DNA from: Sphingomonadales bacterium
GTDB lineage: Bacteria > Bacteroidota > Bacteroidia > Chitinophagales > Chitinophagaceae
NCBI GenBank assembly: GCA_016872195.1
Contig: VHAT01000004.1
Span: forward strand, 40,914 to 104,913
Length of the DNA: 64,000 bases
Direction: 5' to 3'
The position numbers and the translations under genes were made by a program. Position 1 is the first letter of the stretch. Each line of letters opens with the position of its first letter. Under the pieces are notes generated by a model. It was not told the origin of the DNA. It searched no databases and saw only the letters and a list, made by a program, of their open reading frames with translations. Below, piece by piece: positions 9,831 to 19,037 of this stretch.

Positions 9831-10337
9831 TTAAGTTGTTGCCACCACAGGACGATCCGAAGCCGCCGCAATAAGTTCATCGATCTTTTCACGTGTAAGA
9901 TGCTCGCGATAATTTTTTCCTAATTGCAGCATTGGCGCATATCCACAGGCTCCCAAACACTCCACCGTTTTAAGGGTAAATAACCCGTCCGCAGTCGTTT
10001 CTCCGGGACGAATGCCTAAGCGTTCGTATATGTAGGCCACGATGGCTTCGCTGCCATTGAGCATACAAGGTCCGGTCTGGCACACTTCGAGTACTTGCTT
10101 GCCAACGGGCTTCAGATTGTACATGCTGTAAAAAGTAGCTACTTCATACACTTCGATCGCTTGTAACCCCAACAAGCTCGCTATATAATCCATAGCCTCG
10201 GTACTGAGCCATCCGCCGAATTCTTGTTGGGCCAAGTGCAATACCGGTAACAGGGCACTCTTTTGGCGCCCCTCGGGGTAACGTGCAATAATTTGTTGCA
10301 CCTCTTTTAATTTATCAGCAGAAAAACACAAACTCAT
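9831..10337 (-). CDS. nuoE: NADH-quinone oxidoreductase subunit E (2Fe-2S)
   Basis: Thioredoxin-like 2Fe-2S subunit of the NADH dehydrogenase module, carrying off-path cluster N1a. The 168 residues contain the four ligands Cys86, Cys91, Cys127 and Cys131 in the contexts CQTGPC and CLGACGYAP. The N-terminal helical part (IIARYPEGRQKSALLPVLHLAQQ) is typical. It lies 29 nt after nuoD. Confidence 0.97.
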   Translation of the reverse strand: MSLCFSADKLKEVQQIIARYPEGRQKSALLPVLHLAQQEFGGWLSTEAMDYIASLLGLQAIEVYEVATFYSMYNLKPVGKQVLEVCQTGPCMLNGSEAIVAYIYERLGIRPGETTADGLFTLKTVECLGACGYAPMLQLGKNYREHLTREKIDELIAAASDRPVVATT

Positions 10338-10366
10338 GTTCGATCTCTTTTTTTTCAGCGGTCGTT

Positions 10367-11587
10367 TTATGCATCCATTTCTCCGGCGATCAGATTTAAA
10401 CTACTCATGGTGATGATAGCATCGCTGAGCATGGCTCCCTTGATCAATTCCTCAAAAGCCTGGTAATAAATAAAACAAGGTCTTCTGAAATGCAATCGAT
10501 ACGGCGCTCTTCCTCCATCGCTGATCAGATAAAATCCTAACTCACCATTGCCCCCTTCTACCGAATGATACACCTCACCGGACGGAATATCGGTCTCTCC
10601 CATAATGATCTTGAAATGATAGATCAGGGCTTCCATCTTGGTATACACATCTTGCTTGGCAGGAAGATAGTACTCGGGTACATCAGCATGATAGACCTCG
10701 GCCTCGGCACCGGTAAACGACTGCACTTTTTGATAGGCCTGTCGAATAATGGACAAACTTTGCCACATCTCCTGCTCTCGCACCAACCAGCGATCGTAAC
10801 TATCGCCTGTGCTGCCTACCGGAATGGTAAACTCAAAATCTTGATAACTGCTATAGGGAGAGTGGACACGCACATCGTAGTCAACACCGGCCGCCCGCAG
10901 GTTCGGACCTGTAAATCCGTAATTCAAGGCGCGCTCCGCACTGATACCGCCCACACCGATGGTGCGATCCATAAAGATGCGATTACGCTGGAACATGTTC
11001 TCAAATTCCTTTAAGGCCTTGGGATATTCCTCGAGGAACTTTTCGAGCTTCTGAAAAGCAATATCATTGAAGTTTCGCTCAAAGCCTCCAATACGACCCA
11101 TATTGGTAGTCAGACGCGCTCCGCAGATCTCTTCGTAGATCTCATAGATCAATTCACGATACTGCATCACATACAAAAATCCAGTATAGGCCCCGGCATC
11201 TACGCCCATGATCGAGTTACAGATCAGGTGATCGGCAATCCGGGACAGCTCCATGACAATAACGCGCAAGTAATCGACCCGCTTGGGTGTAGTGATCCCC
11301 AGCAGTTTTTCGCAGGTCATGTGCCAGCCCATATTGTTGAGCGGAGAAGAACAATAATTAAGTCGATCGGTGAGCGTAGTGATCTGTGCGAGTGGACGAC
11401 GCTCGGCCAATTTTTCGAAGGCGCGATGAATATAGCCGATGGTTTGATCGGCCGACACAATTCGTTCGCCATCGAGCTCAAGGATATTTTGCATCACCCC
11501 GTGGGTGGCCGGATGCGTCGGCCCCAGATTCAAGGTGGTGGTCGTTTTCTCGATCGATCCTTCTGGCAGTTTTATATGTTCGCTCAT
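10367..11587 (-). CDS. nuoD: NADH-quinone oxidoreductase subunit D
   Basis: The 49-kDa-type subunit that forms the quinone pocket with NuoB. It has 406 residues and is separate from NuoC, unlike the fused NuoCD of enterobacteria. Signatures include LNLGPTHPATHGVMQ near the N-terminus, GYIHRAFEKLAERRP, YVMQYRELIYEIYEEICGARLT and the GxGE-type C-terminal region. It starts 27 nt after nuoC. Confidence 0.97.
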   Translation of the reverse strand: MSEHIKLPEGSIEKTTTTLNLGPTHPATHGVMQNILELDGERIVSADQTIGYIHRAFEKLAERRPLAQITTLTDRLNYCSSPLNNMGWHMTCEKLLGITTPKRVDYLRVIVMELSRIADHLICNSIMGVDAGAYTGFLYVMQYRELIYEIYEEICGARLTTNMGRIGGFERNFNDIAFQKLEKFLEEYPKALKEFENMFQRNRIFMDRTIGVGGISAERALNYGFTGPNLRAAGVDYDVRVHSPYSSYQDFEFTIPVGSTGDSYDRWLVREQEMWQSLSIIRQAYQKVQSFTGAEAEVYHADVPEYYLPAKQDVYTKMEALIYHFKIIMGETDIPSGEVYHSVEGGNGELGFYLISDGGRAPYRLHFRRPCFIYYQAFEELIKGAMLSDAIITMSSLNLIAGEMDA

Positions 11588-11614
11588 ACAGTCTCGTCAG
11601 TCGTTTAAAGAGGA

Positions 11615-12121
11615 TTAGCCACGGCCAAACATCTCATCATCTTTGTCAATACGGGTTTGATCTTCTAAAGGAAACTCCTTTCGCATGGGGAAATAATCCA
11701 TTTCGTCCACATTCAAAATGCGCTTCAGATTCGGATGGCCCACAAAATGGATCCCGAAAAAATCGTAGGTCTCGCGCTCCATCCAGTTGGCCGAAGAAAA
11801 TAAACCGGTTGCGGTGTAGACATCGGGTTGCTCAATGGCAGTAAAGACCTTAAAGCGCAAGCGAATATTTTCCTTAAGATTATGCAAATGATACACTACG
11901 GCAAGCTCACGACCTTTCTGATCGGGATAATGCACCCCGGTCAGGTCGGTCAAAAAGAGAAAGCCAAGTTGAGGATCATCATAACAAAAATTGAGCACCT
12001 TCAGATTGATCTCCTTGGGCGCCTCAAACTGCAACATGCCGTACGAGGTAGTGAACCCACCGACTAGGTCGCCGAATTTTTCTGTTAATCGTTGTTGTAT
12101 GATCTCATTTGTAAGCGACAT
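11615..12121 (-). CDS. nuoC: NADH-quinone oxidoreductase subunit C
   Basis: The 30-kDa-type subunit of the complex I connecting module. I place the start at the ATG at 12121 (MSLTNEIIQQRL), giving 168 residues. The same frame is open to 12391, but that extension lies inside nuoB and is rich in Cys and Arg, as expected of an antisense-frame artefact. The C-terminal signature ERETYDFFGIHFVGHPNLKRIL is clear. Confidence 0.96.
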   Translation of the reverse strand: MSLTNEIIQQRLTEKFGDLVGGFTTSYGMLQFEAPKEINLKVLNFCYDDPQLGFLFLTDLTGVHYPDQKGRELAVVYHLHNLKENIRLRFKVFTAIEQPDVYTATGLFSSANWMERETYDFFGIHFVGHPNLKRILNVDEMDYFPMRKEFPLEDQTRIDKDDEMFGRG

Positions 12122-12161
12122 GCCTGTTTTTTTTTGCCTGCGTGCACCAGCACCACAGACC

Positions 12162-12746
12162 TTATTGAATACCGTAACTTTCGAGTAACGCTTTGTAGGT
12201 TTCAGAGTTGCGCCTACGCAGACTTTCTTTTCCGACCAGGTCCTGAATACGCAGTACTCCATCGATGATCGCTTCCGGACGCGGAGGACAACCCGGCACA
12301 TACACATCGACCGGCACCACCTGATCGATACCCTGTAATACACTGTAGGTATCGAAGATGCCACCGCTGCTGGCACAAGCTCCCACGGCAATCACCCAAC
12401 GGGGTTCAGCCATTTGCAGATAGACTTGTTTTACCACGGGTCCCATTTTTTTGGCAATGGTTCCCATTACCATCAACAGATCGCACTGACGGGGTGAGAA
12501 TCCGACACGCTCCGATCCAAAACGAGCCAGGTCGTAATGAGAGCCCATGGTGGCCATAAATTCAATACCGCAGCAAGAGGTTGCGAAAGGCAAGGGCCAG
12601 ATGGAATTCTTTCGGGCCAATCCGATCACGGAATTGAGTGAAGTAGCAAAAAAGCCCTCTCCCTGATGACCCGACGGCATCGGGGCCATACTGATATCCG
12701 CCTCCAATGGCTTTTTGATAAGATTGTACGATACCGGACGACTCAT
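12162..12746 (-). CDS. nuoB: NADH-quinone oxidoreductase subunit B (cluster N2)
   Basis: Subunit carrying terminal cluster N2, the electron donor to quinone. The 194 residues contain the tandem Cys58-Cys59 (TSCCGIEFMA), Cys123 (VGACASSGG) and Cys152 (VPGCPPRPEA), the complete ligand set. It lies 58 nt after nuoA and 40 nt before nuoC. Confidence 0.97.
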   Translation of the reverse strand: MSRPVSYNLIKKPLEADISMAPMPSGHQGEGFFATSLNSVIGLARKNSIWPLPFATSCCGIEFMATMGSHYDLARFGSERVGFSPRQCDLLMVMGTIAKKMGPVVKQVYLQMAEPRWVIAVGACASSGGIFDTYSVLQGIDQVVPVDVYVPGCPPRPEAIIDGVLRIQDLVGKESLRRRNSETYKALLESYGIQ

Positions 12747-12804
12747 GTTCCTACTATTTTATACCATAACAAGTTAGAAGGTTGAATGTTGCTGCAACCT
12801 CTAA

Positions 12805-13200
12805 CTAGTCTTCCCATTTTAAAGCTCCTTTTTTGATGATGTAAAGAAAGCCGCACAGAAAGCATCCCACAAAAAGGGTAACGGCCCAAAATCCACTCCA
12901 TCCCAGCGCTTTGAAATTAACGGCATAGGGATAGAAGAAGATCACTTCTACATCGAACAAAACAAAGAGGATAGCGGTCAGAAAATACTTGATCGCCATT
13001 GGCTGGCGGGCATCACCATGCGACTCGATACCGCTGGTAAAGTTCTGCAGTTTATCGCTGGTCTTACGTCGAGGTCCCAACAAGTGCGTGGCAACCATCA
13101 GAAAAGCAACCAACCCTACAGCGATCAAAACTTGCAGGGCCAGTGGCAAATAGGTAGAGGCAGTGGAGGCCGTGGAGCCCATTTGCAACCAGTATAACAT
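12805..13200 (-). CDS. nuoA: NADH-quinone oxidoreductase subunit A
   Basis: Three-helix membrane subunit at the quinone junction and first gene of the operon. The 131 residues include the conserved stretch FTSGIESHGDARQPMAIKYF (the usual FESG-like loop before the second helix) and FDVEVIFFYPYAV with the conserved acidic residues. A TAnnTTTG box lies 19 nt upstream. Confidence 0.96.
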   Translation of the reverse strand: MLYWLQMGSTASTASTYLPLALQVLIAVGLVAFLMVATHLLGPRRKTSDKLQNFTSGIESHGDARQPMAIKYFLTAILFVLFDVEVIFFYPYAVNFKALGWSGFWAVTLFVGCFLCGFLYIIKKGALKWED

Positions 13201-13219
13201 GTGCTGTTTTTTCTGGCCG

Positions 13220-13227
13220 CAAAATTA
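13220..13227 (-). promoter_or_regulatory. TAnnTTTG -7 box for the nuo operon
   Basis: The minus strand reads TAATTTTG, a full match to the Bacteroidota -7 consensus, ending 19 nt before the nuoA ATG. It overlaps the stop codon of the upstream TPR gene. I see no well-spaced -33 element, so the call rests on the -7 match and position. Confidence 0.45.
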
Positions 13228-15048
13228 AGGAGCAACGACCACAAAATCGGCACGATTAGCAAGTAATCCCGTCTTATTTAATGGATTACGTCCAGGAGCA
13301 GCAGCCGATTTAGGAGCCGGGTCAGATTTAGGGGCATTATCGGGCTTTGTTGAAGCCGCTTTTTCGAGCACATTAATATTTTGCTGAATGGCTGCATTGG
13401 TCGGATCAAGAGCCAACATACGGCGTAGGTAAAAAAGTGCTTTTTCTTTGTCTTTCAACATGTTAGCGCTGTATGCCGCCAAATATCCACCGACACCGAT
13501 AATGGTCTTTTTATTCTTTACCGTATCCTTTTCCAAGATAACCAAGTACTTCTCAGCCCAGGGTACGGCCGAACCGAGCAACATGGAGTCATCAATGGCG
13601 CGCTGAATATTGAACTTCATCATATACCCGAAAGACTCTTCTGGGTACTTTTCGACATAAATACCGAATAAACTATCGGCGATCGGATAGGACTTACCCT
13701 GATAGTAGGCAAAACCGGCATCAAAAAGATCGCGCTGACTGGGGTTGGGCTTATTGGTCAAAATGAGGGTACGCAGATCGCCTTCGATGATCCGACTCAG
13801 ACTATCACCTTTGGCCTTGAACCGATCGGCTCCCTTTTTTAGAAGTTCAATTTTTAGTCCTACCAGTGTATCAACGCGGGTAGATTGCTGATAGGTTTGA
13901 AAGATCTCGGCAGGCGTTCCGCCCGTTTTGTCGATAATGTCAGCCCTTAATTGAAAATCATATAAGGCTTCTCCATCCATGCCTTCGCCTGGATGAGCAA
14001 AAAACTGATCGCTATATTTTTTGGCACTGGCAAAAGCCTGCGTGGCCGCATCGGCCTGTTGCTGTTTGGCCAGGGTATCGCCTTGCTGGTAAAATGCATC
14101 GGCCAATAGACGGTATACCCGAGGGCGAGTAGCTGTTCCGGTGGCGGCAATAACTTGCTCGGCCTTCGAAATGGCGCAAGCATAATCTCCGCGTGCCCAA
14201 CAAAGCTGAGAATAAAGGAACTCGTCTTGAATATTTTTTTCGGGCTGCTTGGTCTCAATGTAAAGCTGTAATTGCTTTTCTGCATTTACATAATCGCGAC
14301 GATAGAAGTAATAATAAAATAACTCGTAGTAAGCGGGTGTAAAGCGAGGATCCTTTTGCACGCACTCATTCAGATACTGTAAGACCAGCTCCCAGTTTTT
14401 CTGTGAATCGAACAATCTGGCCAACCGATAATTGGCCAATGAATACCCGGGACTCAGACGTAATGCCTCCTGATAATTTTGGAACGCTTCGCCCCCCCCC
14501 TCTCCGGGACGAGCCTTGCGCACTGCATTGCCCAATAAAAGATACATCTCGGCATTCTTATCGCCTTTTTCGATCTGGGCGGACATTTTAGCGATCACAT
14601 AATTAAGGTCTCCTGCCTTGGTCTCGATATTGGAGCGTGAGACAGCATTGAGAATATCGATATTATCTCCCTTGCGAGTACGACTCATGGTAAGAGCCGA
14701 TTCGAATTTCTGACGGGCCTCGTCCTTTTTATTTTCGAGCAGATCGGCATGACCGGCCCCCACCATCACTAAGGGGGAATTCGCTGCTGCTTGCAGTGCC
14801 TTATCGTACCAAGCCCGCGCCACGGCGACTCTCTTGGCAGAATCCAATTCGCGTTCGATCACCGCCTGTCCTCCCCAATAAAGGGCCTCTGGATCGGCCG
14901 GATTGCTCTTTAAGATTTGTTGAAATGTTTGCTCGGCCAATTCGAAGCGCTGGGCAAAAAGATGGCTCTTTCCCTCCAGTATAGTTTGGCCACTGGTTGT
15001 CAGTACCACACAAAAGCTAACCGTAAGCAACAGATAAATTCTTTTCAT
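13225..15048 (-). CDS. Periplasmic TPR-repeat protein
   Basis: A 607-residue protein with an N-terminal signal peptide (MKRIYLLLTVSFCVVLTTSGQ). Repeated helical-pair units of TPR type fill most of its length, for example PADPEALYWGGQAVIER, SPGYSLANYRLARLF, DPRFTPAYYELFYYYFYRR and DPTNAAIQQNINVLE. The C-terminal 60 residues are Pro/Ala/Lys-rich and low complexity. TPR proteins of this type often lie beside PstS-like genes in Bacteroidota, as here (47 nt). The coding strand has a run of nine G (14492-14500) inside a Glu-Gly-Gly-Gly segment. A weak TATATTTA box lies at 15078-15085. The exact role is unknown. Confidence 0.85.
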   Translation of the reverse strand: MKRIYLLLTVSFCVVLTTSGQTILEGKSHLFAQRFELAEQTFQQILKSNPADPEALYWGGQAVIERELDSAKRVAVARAWYDKALQAAANSPLVMVGAGHADLLENKKDEARQKFESALTMSRTRKGDNIDILNAVSRSNIETKAGDLNYVIAKMSAQIEKGDKNAEMYLLLGNAVRKARPGEGGGEAFQNYQEALRLSPGYSLANYRLARLFDSQKNWELVLQYLNECVQKDPRFTPAYYELFYYYFYRRDYVNAEKQLQLYIETKQPEKNIQDEFLYSQLCWARGDYACAISKAEQVIAATGTATRPRVYRLLADAFYQQGDTLAKQQQADAATQAFASAKKYSDQFFAHPGEGMDGEALYDFQLRADIIDKTGGTPAEIFQTYQQSTRVDTLVGLKIELLKKGADRFKAKGDSLSRIIEGDLRTLILTNKPNPSQRDLFDAGFAYYQGKSYPIADSLFGIYVEKYPEESFGYMMKFNIQRAIDDSMLLGSAVPWAEKYLVILEKDTVKNKKTIIGVGGYLAAYSANMLKDKEKALFYLRRMLALDPTNAAIQQNINVLEKAASTKPDNAPKSDPAPKSAAAPGRNPLNKTGLLANRADFVVVAP

Positions 15049-15095
15049 CGTTCAGCGTAATTTCAATTAAAGGGCTGTAAATATATTATAATTAC

Positions 15096-16013
15096 TTATT
15101 CGTTGAGACGCACAGGGCGAATTCCTAAATTCTTTTGAGCCGGAGCCAAATACCCTCTTCTGAAAATGATCTGCCCCAATTCGCCGCTCACAAAATGAGC
15201 GAACCCAGTGGCCAGACCGCGGTGTTTCTCTTTTAGAATATACACCAGGTCGCGTACCATCGGATAACGCTTGGCATAAATATTGGCCTGATAGGCTTTT
15301 ACATACGACCCCGCTAGGTCTGTACTTTCTATATGCGCCACCTTGACCTTTTTCAAAAAACTAAGTTGTGTGGAGTCTTCGGGGTTTCCCACCCAACCCA
15401 CTCCCACAAAACCAACTACGCCGGGATGGGTAGAAACATAATCGATCACTCCTTCACTGCTACGGGCGGCCATGGCCTCTGCTGTCAGCGACTCGCCTTT
15501 CAATACTGAATCTACAATAAATCTGACCGTACTGGTTGCTTTAACACCGTCGAATACAGGGATTAACTTTTTTTTATAGTTCCCTACCAAGATCTGCCTG
15601 ATCTCCATCATGGTAAACAGGGTATCCGGAGAGTCCGGATGAACCACTACGGCAATGCCATCTCGGGCCACGACCAAACTTCTGGCCTCTACTTTTAAAG
15701 AGTCGGCCACGAGTTCTTTTTCTCCGGGTGATGGTCGTCTGGTAACCAAGACCATGCGAACGCTATCAATGAGCAGATCACGCAAGCAATCTGCCTCTGT
15801 TTTGTAAGCTACATTAATGGTGGTACCCCGATGGTTTGATTGATATACCTGAACTAACTCATCCACGATCGGTTTAAAGGTCTCATCGGCACTAATATAA
15901 ATAGTCCCTCGGTCGGGGGTATCCGGCAAGCTACGCTGCTGCTCTTCGTATGAGGTGCATCCCACACCACTCAACAAATAGAGTCCGACCAAAATAAAAG
16001 CACTTCGTAACAT
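15096..16013 (-). CDS. PstS-like phosphate-binding lipoprotein
   Basis: A 305-residue periplasmic solute-binding protein of the PstS-like class. The N-terminus is a lipoprotein signal with lipobox LSGVGC. The body shows a type II binding-protein pattern (TIYISADETFKPIVDELVQVYQ near the N-terminus, SSEGVIDYVSTHPGVVGFVG in the second half). No pst permease or ATPase genes are nearby. In Bacteroidota such genes commonly sit with TonB/ExbBD and TPR genes, so a role in envelope or TonB-linked uptake is possible, but this is inference. Confidence 0.75.
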   Translation of the reverse strand: MLRSAFILVGLYLLSGVGCTSYEEQQRSLPDTPDRGTIYISADETFKPIVDELVQVYQSNHRGTTINVAYKTEADCLRDLLIDSVRMVLVTRRPSPGEKELVADSLKVEARSLVVARDGIAVVVHPDSPDTLFTMMEIRQILVGNYKKKLIPVFDGVKATSTVRFIVDSVLKGESLTAEAMAARSSEGVIDYVSTHPGVVGFVGVGWVGNPEDSTQLSFLKKVKVAHIESTDLAGSYVKAYQANIYAKRYPMVRDLVYILKEKHRGLATGFAHFVSGELGQIIFRRGYLAPAQKNLGIRPVRLNE

Positions 16014-16025
16014 GAATCCTCCTTT

Positions 16026-16262
16026 TTATCCTTTGGCAGTATAGCCCCTGTAAATACGCCATGCTCCATAGAGCAAACACACTCCTCCAAATATACGATC
16101 GGTCAGATCGGGCGGAAAACGAAGGTTCACCTCGAGTTCCCACAGACCCCGCAACAAAAAGAAAAATCCGGCCAGCAAAAACAAGCCGCCCATGGTGTAC
16201 TCTCTCACACGAATGAGTTGCGAGCGATGGGTACGTTTTTGTTTCTCGTATTCTTCGAACAT
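16026..16262 (-). CDS. Small two-helix membrane protein, function unknown
   Basis: A 78-residue protein with a charged N-terminus (about 25 residues, rich in Lys, Arg and Glu) followed by two hydrophobic segments, about residues 25-43 and 57-72. I do not recognise a family. It begins an apparent three-gene minus-strand unit, 12 nt before the PstS-like gene, and is divergent from hisS. Compact spacing and normal codon use support a real gene. Confidence 0.65.
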   Translation of the reverse strand: MFEEYEKQKRTHRSQLIRVREYTMGGLFLLAGFFFLLRGLWELEVNLRFPPDLTDRIFGGVCLLYGAWRIYRGYTAKG

Positions 16263-16323
16263 ACGCTGGCAAATTAGCTAAATTTTTATTGCTGGCCCTG
16301 TGCTATGCAGATACAGTTACTCC

Positions 16324-16357
16324 TTGGTGCAGCATACCGCAGGGCGGGTTATATTTG
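16324..16357 (+). promoter_or_regulatory. Promoter upstream of hisS (TTG / TATATTTG)
   Basis: A full TATATTTG -7 match at 16350-16357 has a TTG at 16324-16326, 23 nt away, within the Bacteroidota -33/-7 range. It lies 33 nt before the hisS ATG and faces away from the minus-strand genes. Confidence 0.5.
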
Positions 16358-16390
16358 CACTGCAGGAGTTCCTGTTTAACACGTTGCTCT

Positions 16391-17764
16391 ATGGCCAAAC
16401 CCAGCCTTCCGCCCGGCACACGCGATTTTTCGGCCGAGGTGGTTCGAAAAAGAAATTACTTGCTCAACACCATCCGCTCGGTGTTCGAATGCTATGGGTT
16501 CGGTCCTCTCGAGACTCCCGCCATGGAGCAGCTCGATACGTTGATGGGGAAGTACGGAGAAGAGGGTGATAAATTGATCTTTAAGATCCTCAATAATGGA
16601 TTAGACAATCCTGATAAGGAAAAACAGACCAGAGTCGCCCTCGAACAGGTCTTACACGGAAAAAACAGCAAAGACCTGACCGAAAGGGCCCTGCGATACG
16701 ACCTGACGATCCCTTTTGCTCGATACGTGGCTACTTGGCATCAGCAACTGCCACTTCCCTTTAAACGCTACCAGATGCAACCGGTCTGGCGCGCCGATCG
16801 TCCGCAAAAAGGACGTTACCGCGAATTTTATCAATGTGATGTGGATGTGGTGGGTAGCCGCTCGCTATTGAATGAACTTGAGCTGGGCTGTATTTGCCAT
16901 ACTATCTTTTCTCAGCTGCAATTACCGGATTACAGTCTTCGTATCAACCACCGTCAGCTATTGGTGGCCCTGGCTGCACAATGCGGAATCGAAGACCAAC
17001 TTACCATCATTACCACCGCCATCGATAAACTCGATAAGATCGGACTCGAAAAGGTAAAAGAGGAATTAGCCCAAAAAAATGTATCCGGTGCATCAATCGA
17101 ACTGATCACAAGCTATTTACAGATAGAAGGCCCGCTAGCAACGCAGCTGGATCAGCTTCGTTCCTTACTTGGAAAACAACCGCAAGCCATTACCGCACTA
17201 GAAGAAATAGAGCAGCTGATCGAATCGCTACAAGAGCAAGAGGTTCGAGCCGTATTGGATCCCACCTTGGCCAGGGGACTTAATTATTACACGGGAACCA
17301 TCTTTGAAATAAAGGCTCCCCCACGCGTTACCATGGGAAGTATTGGCGGAGGCGGACGCTACGACGACCTGACCGGATTATTTGGTGTGCCCGGTCTCCC
17401 TGGTGTTGGTCTCTCGTTCGGTGTAGACCGGATCTATGATGTGCTGGAAGAATTACAACTTTTTCCCCCCGACAGTACACAGGGAACAAAAGTTTTGTTC
17501 TTTAATCTGGGTACAGCCGAAATGAAAACGGCCTTTTCGCAATTACAAGGTCTTCGGGCAAAAGGAATGGCCGCCGAGCTGTATCCCGAGCCCGTTAAAT
17601 TCGACAAGCAATTCAAGTACGCCGAAAAAAAGAATATCCCTTACATCGCCATAATCGGTAAGGAAGAAATGGAACAACAAAAAGTGAACGTAAAAAATAT
17701 CCGCAGCGGCGAACAACGGACCCTTTCGTGGAATGATTTACAAACGATCTCTCTGAACTGGTAA
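16391..17764 (+). CDS. hisS: Histidyl-tRNA synthetase
   Basis: Class II aminoacyl-tRNA synthetase charging tRNA-His. I start at the ATG at 16391 (MAKPSLPPGTRDF), giving 457 residues; the frame is open further upstream but the extra residues are unlike the family and overlap the promoter. Motif 1 is in the N-terminal third (YGFGPLETPAMEQLDTL). Motif 2 is near QPVWRADRPQKGRYREFYQCD. The histidine signature LARGLNYYTGTIFEI and motif 3 (GVGLSFGVDRI) follow, then a C-terminal anticodon-binding domain. Convergent with the thiolase gene, 10 nt apart. Confidence 0.96.
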   Translation: MAKPSLPPGTRDFSAEVVRKRNYLLNTIRSVFECYGFGPLETPAMEQLDTLMGKYGEEGDKLIFKILNNGLDNPDKEKQTRVALEQVLHGKNSKDLTERALRYDLTIPFARYVATWHQQLPLPFKRYQMQPVWRADRPQKGRYREFYQCDVDVVGSRSLLNELELGCICHTIFSQLQLPDYSLRINHRQLLVALAAQCGIEDQLTIITTAIDKLDKIGLEKVKEELAQKNVSGASIELITSYLQIEGPLATQLDQLRSLLGKQPQAITALEEIEQLIESLQEQEVRAVLDPTLARGLNYYTGTIFEIKAPPRVTMGSIGGGGRYDDLTGLFGVPGLPGVGLSFGVDRIYDVLEELQLFPPDSTQGTKVLFFNLGTAEMKTAFSQLQGLRAKGMAAELYPEPVKFDKQFKYAEKKNIPYIAIIGKEEMEQQKVNVKNIRSGEQRTLSWNDLQTISLNW

Positions 17765-17774
17765 GATCAATTTT

Positions 17775-18968
17775 CTATAACGCTTCGTACATAACGGCCG
17801 CCCCCTGCCCTACGCCTACACACATCGTGGCAAGACCATAGCGAGCCTTTCTTCTTCTAAGTTCATGTATCAAGGTGGTCGATATACGTGCCCCGCTGCT
17901 GCCTAATGGATGTCCAATGGCAATGGCGCCTCCATTCACATTGACCAATGACGGGTCCAGCTCCAACGCCTGCATACAGGCCAGCGACTGTGAGGCAAAA
18001 GCCTCGTTGAGTTCGATCAGATCGATCTGCTGAAGAGTTAGTCCGCTTCTGTCCAACACCTTTTGGGTAGCCGGAACGGGGCCCATACCCATAATGGCCG
18101 GATCTACCCCGGCCACGGCCATTGAAACTATTTTTGCTATAGGGGTAAGACCGAATTTTTTGATCGCATGCTCACTGGCCAGCAACAGTCCGGCCGCACC
18201 ATCGTTGATTCCCGATGAATTGCCCGCCGTTACCGTACCGTTCTGCTTAAAGGCGGGAGAAAGAGCCGCCAGTTTCTCCAATGAAGTGGCGCGAGGGTGC
18301 TCATCATCCAGTACCCAATTGATCAATCCCTTTGACTGTACTTCAACGGCCGTGATCTCTTCTTCCCAAATTCCTTTTTCTCGAGCAGCGGCATATTTAT
18401 TTTGCGAAGCAAGTGCAAATCGGTCTTGCTCTTCTCTGGAGATCTTGTATTGCTCGGCTACATTCTCGGCAGTCTCTCCCATGGTGTAGGGATGAAAGCG
18501 TGCCGCTAGTAATGGATTGATAAAACGCCAGCCCATGGTCGTATCAAATAATTGCGCCTGGCGATCGAAAGGCTGTGACGCTTTGGCCATCACAAAAGGA
18601 GCCCGGCTCATACTTTCGACACCGCCTGCCATGATCAGTTCTGCCTCTCCGCAGGCAATTTGACGGCTTCCATCCATAATGGCCTGTAATCCCGAAGCAC
18701 ATAGTCGATTGACCGTGGTGCCAGCCACTGTTACCGGTAAACCCGCCAACAGGGAGGCCATGCGGGCCACATTGCGGTTGTCTTCGCCCGCCTGATTCGC
18801 CGCACCGGCAATAACCTCTTCAATAGCGCCGGGATCGATGCTCGGGCTGCGCTGATGCAAGGCCCGCAGTACGGTGGCCAGTAGGTCATCGGGACGAACG
18901 GCACTCAGGGCTCCGCCATAGCGACCCACCGGTGTTCGAATGGCATCAATGACATAAACGGGTTTCAT
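17775..18968 (-). CDS. Acetyl-CoA acyltransferase, PcaF/PaaJ-like thiolase
   Basis: Thiolase that cleaves 3-ketoacyl-CoA with CoA (beta-oxidation or 3-oxoadipyl-CoA cleavage). The ATG at 18968 gives 397 residues, normal for the family. Catalytic features are Cys90 (NRLCASGLQA), GGVESMSRAPFV, NEAFASQ, the GHPLGSSGAR His motif, and the C-terminal Cys in CVGVGQGAA. The segment ANQAGEDNRNVARMA is characteristic of 3-oxoadipyl-CoA thiolases (PcaF/PaaJ), but no other aromatic-degradation gene is present, so a general fatty-acid role is also possible. Divergent from rlmN. Confidence 0.88.
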   Translation of the reverse strand: MKPVYVIDAIRTPVGRYGGALSAVRPDDLLATVLRALHQRSPSIDPGAIEEVIAGAANQAGEDNRNVARMASLLAGLPVTVAGTTVNRLCASGLQAIMDGSRQIACGEAELIMAGGVESMSRAPFVMAKASQPFDRQAQLFDTTMGWRFINPLLAARFHPYTMGETAENVAEQYKISREEQDRFALASQNKYAAAREKGIWEEEITAVEVQSKGLINWVLDDEHPRATSLEKLAALSPAFKQNGTVTAGNSSGINDGAAGLLLASEHAIKKFGLTPIAKIVSMAVAGVDPAIMGMGPVPATQKVLDRSGLTLQQIDLIELNEAFASQSLACMQALELDPSLVNVNGGAIAIGHPLGSSGARISTTLIHELRRRKARYGLATMCVGVGQGAAVMYEAL

Positions 18969-19023
18969 GGATTGGCTTTGATGGCAAATATCCGTTAAAT
19001 ACTTAAATCCCTTGCGAGGCAAT

Positions 19024-19031
19024 TATCTTTG
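19024..19031 (+). promoter_or_regulatory. TATCTTTG -7 box 6 nt before the rlmN ATG
   Basis: Full match to TAnnTTTG with only 6 nt before the start codon at 19038. Transcription would begin at or next to the ATG, implying a leaderless or near-leaderless mRNA. No -33 element is evident. Confidence 0.45.
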
Positions 19032-19037
19032 CATAAC

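Noticed and set aside
10565..11014. 149-codon plus-strand frame over nuoD
   Set aside because: Antisense shadow of a highly conserved gene, with no promoter or recognisable protein.
12122..12391. N-terminal extension of nuoC
   Set aside because: It lies inside nuoB and is Cys/Arg-rich; the ATG at 12121 gives a normal NuoC.
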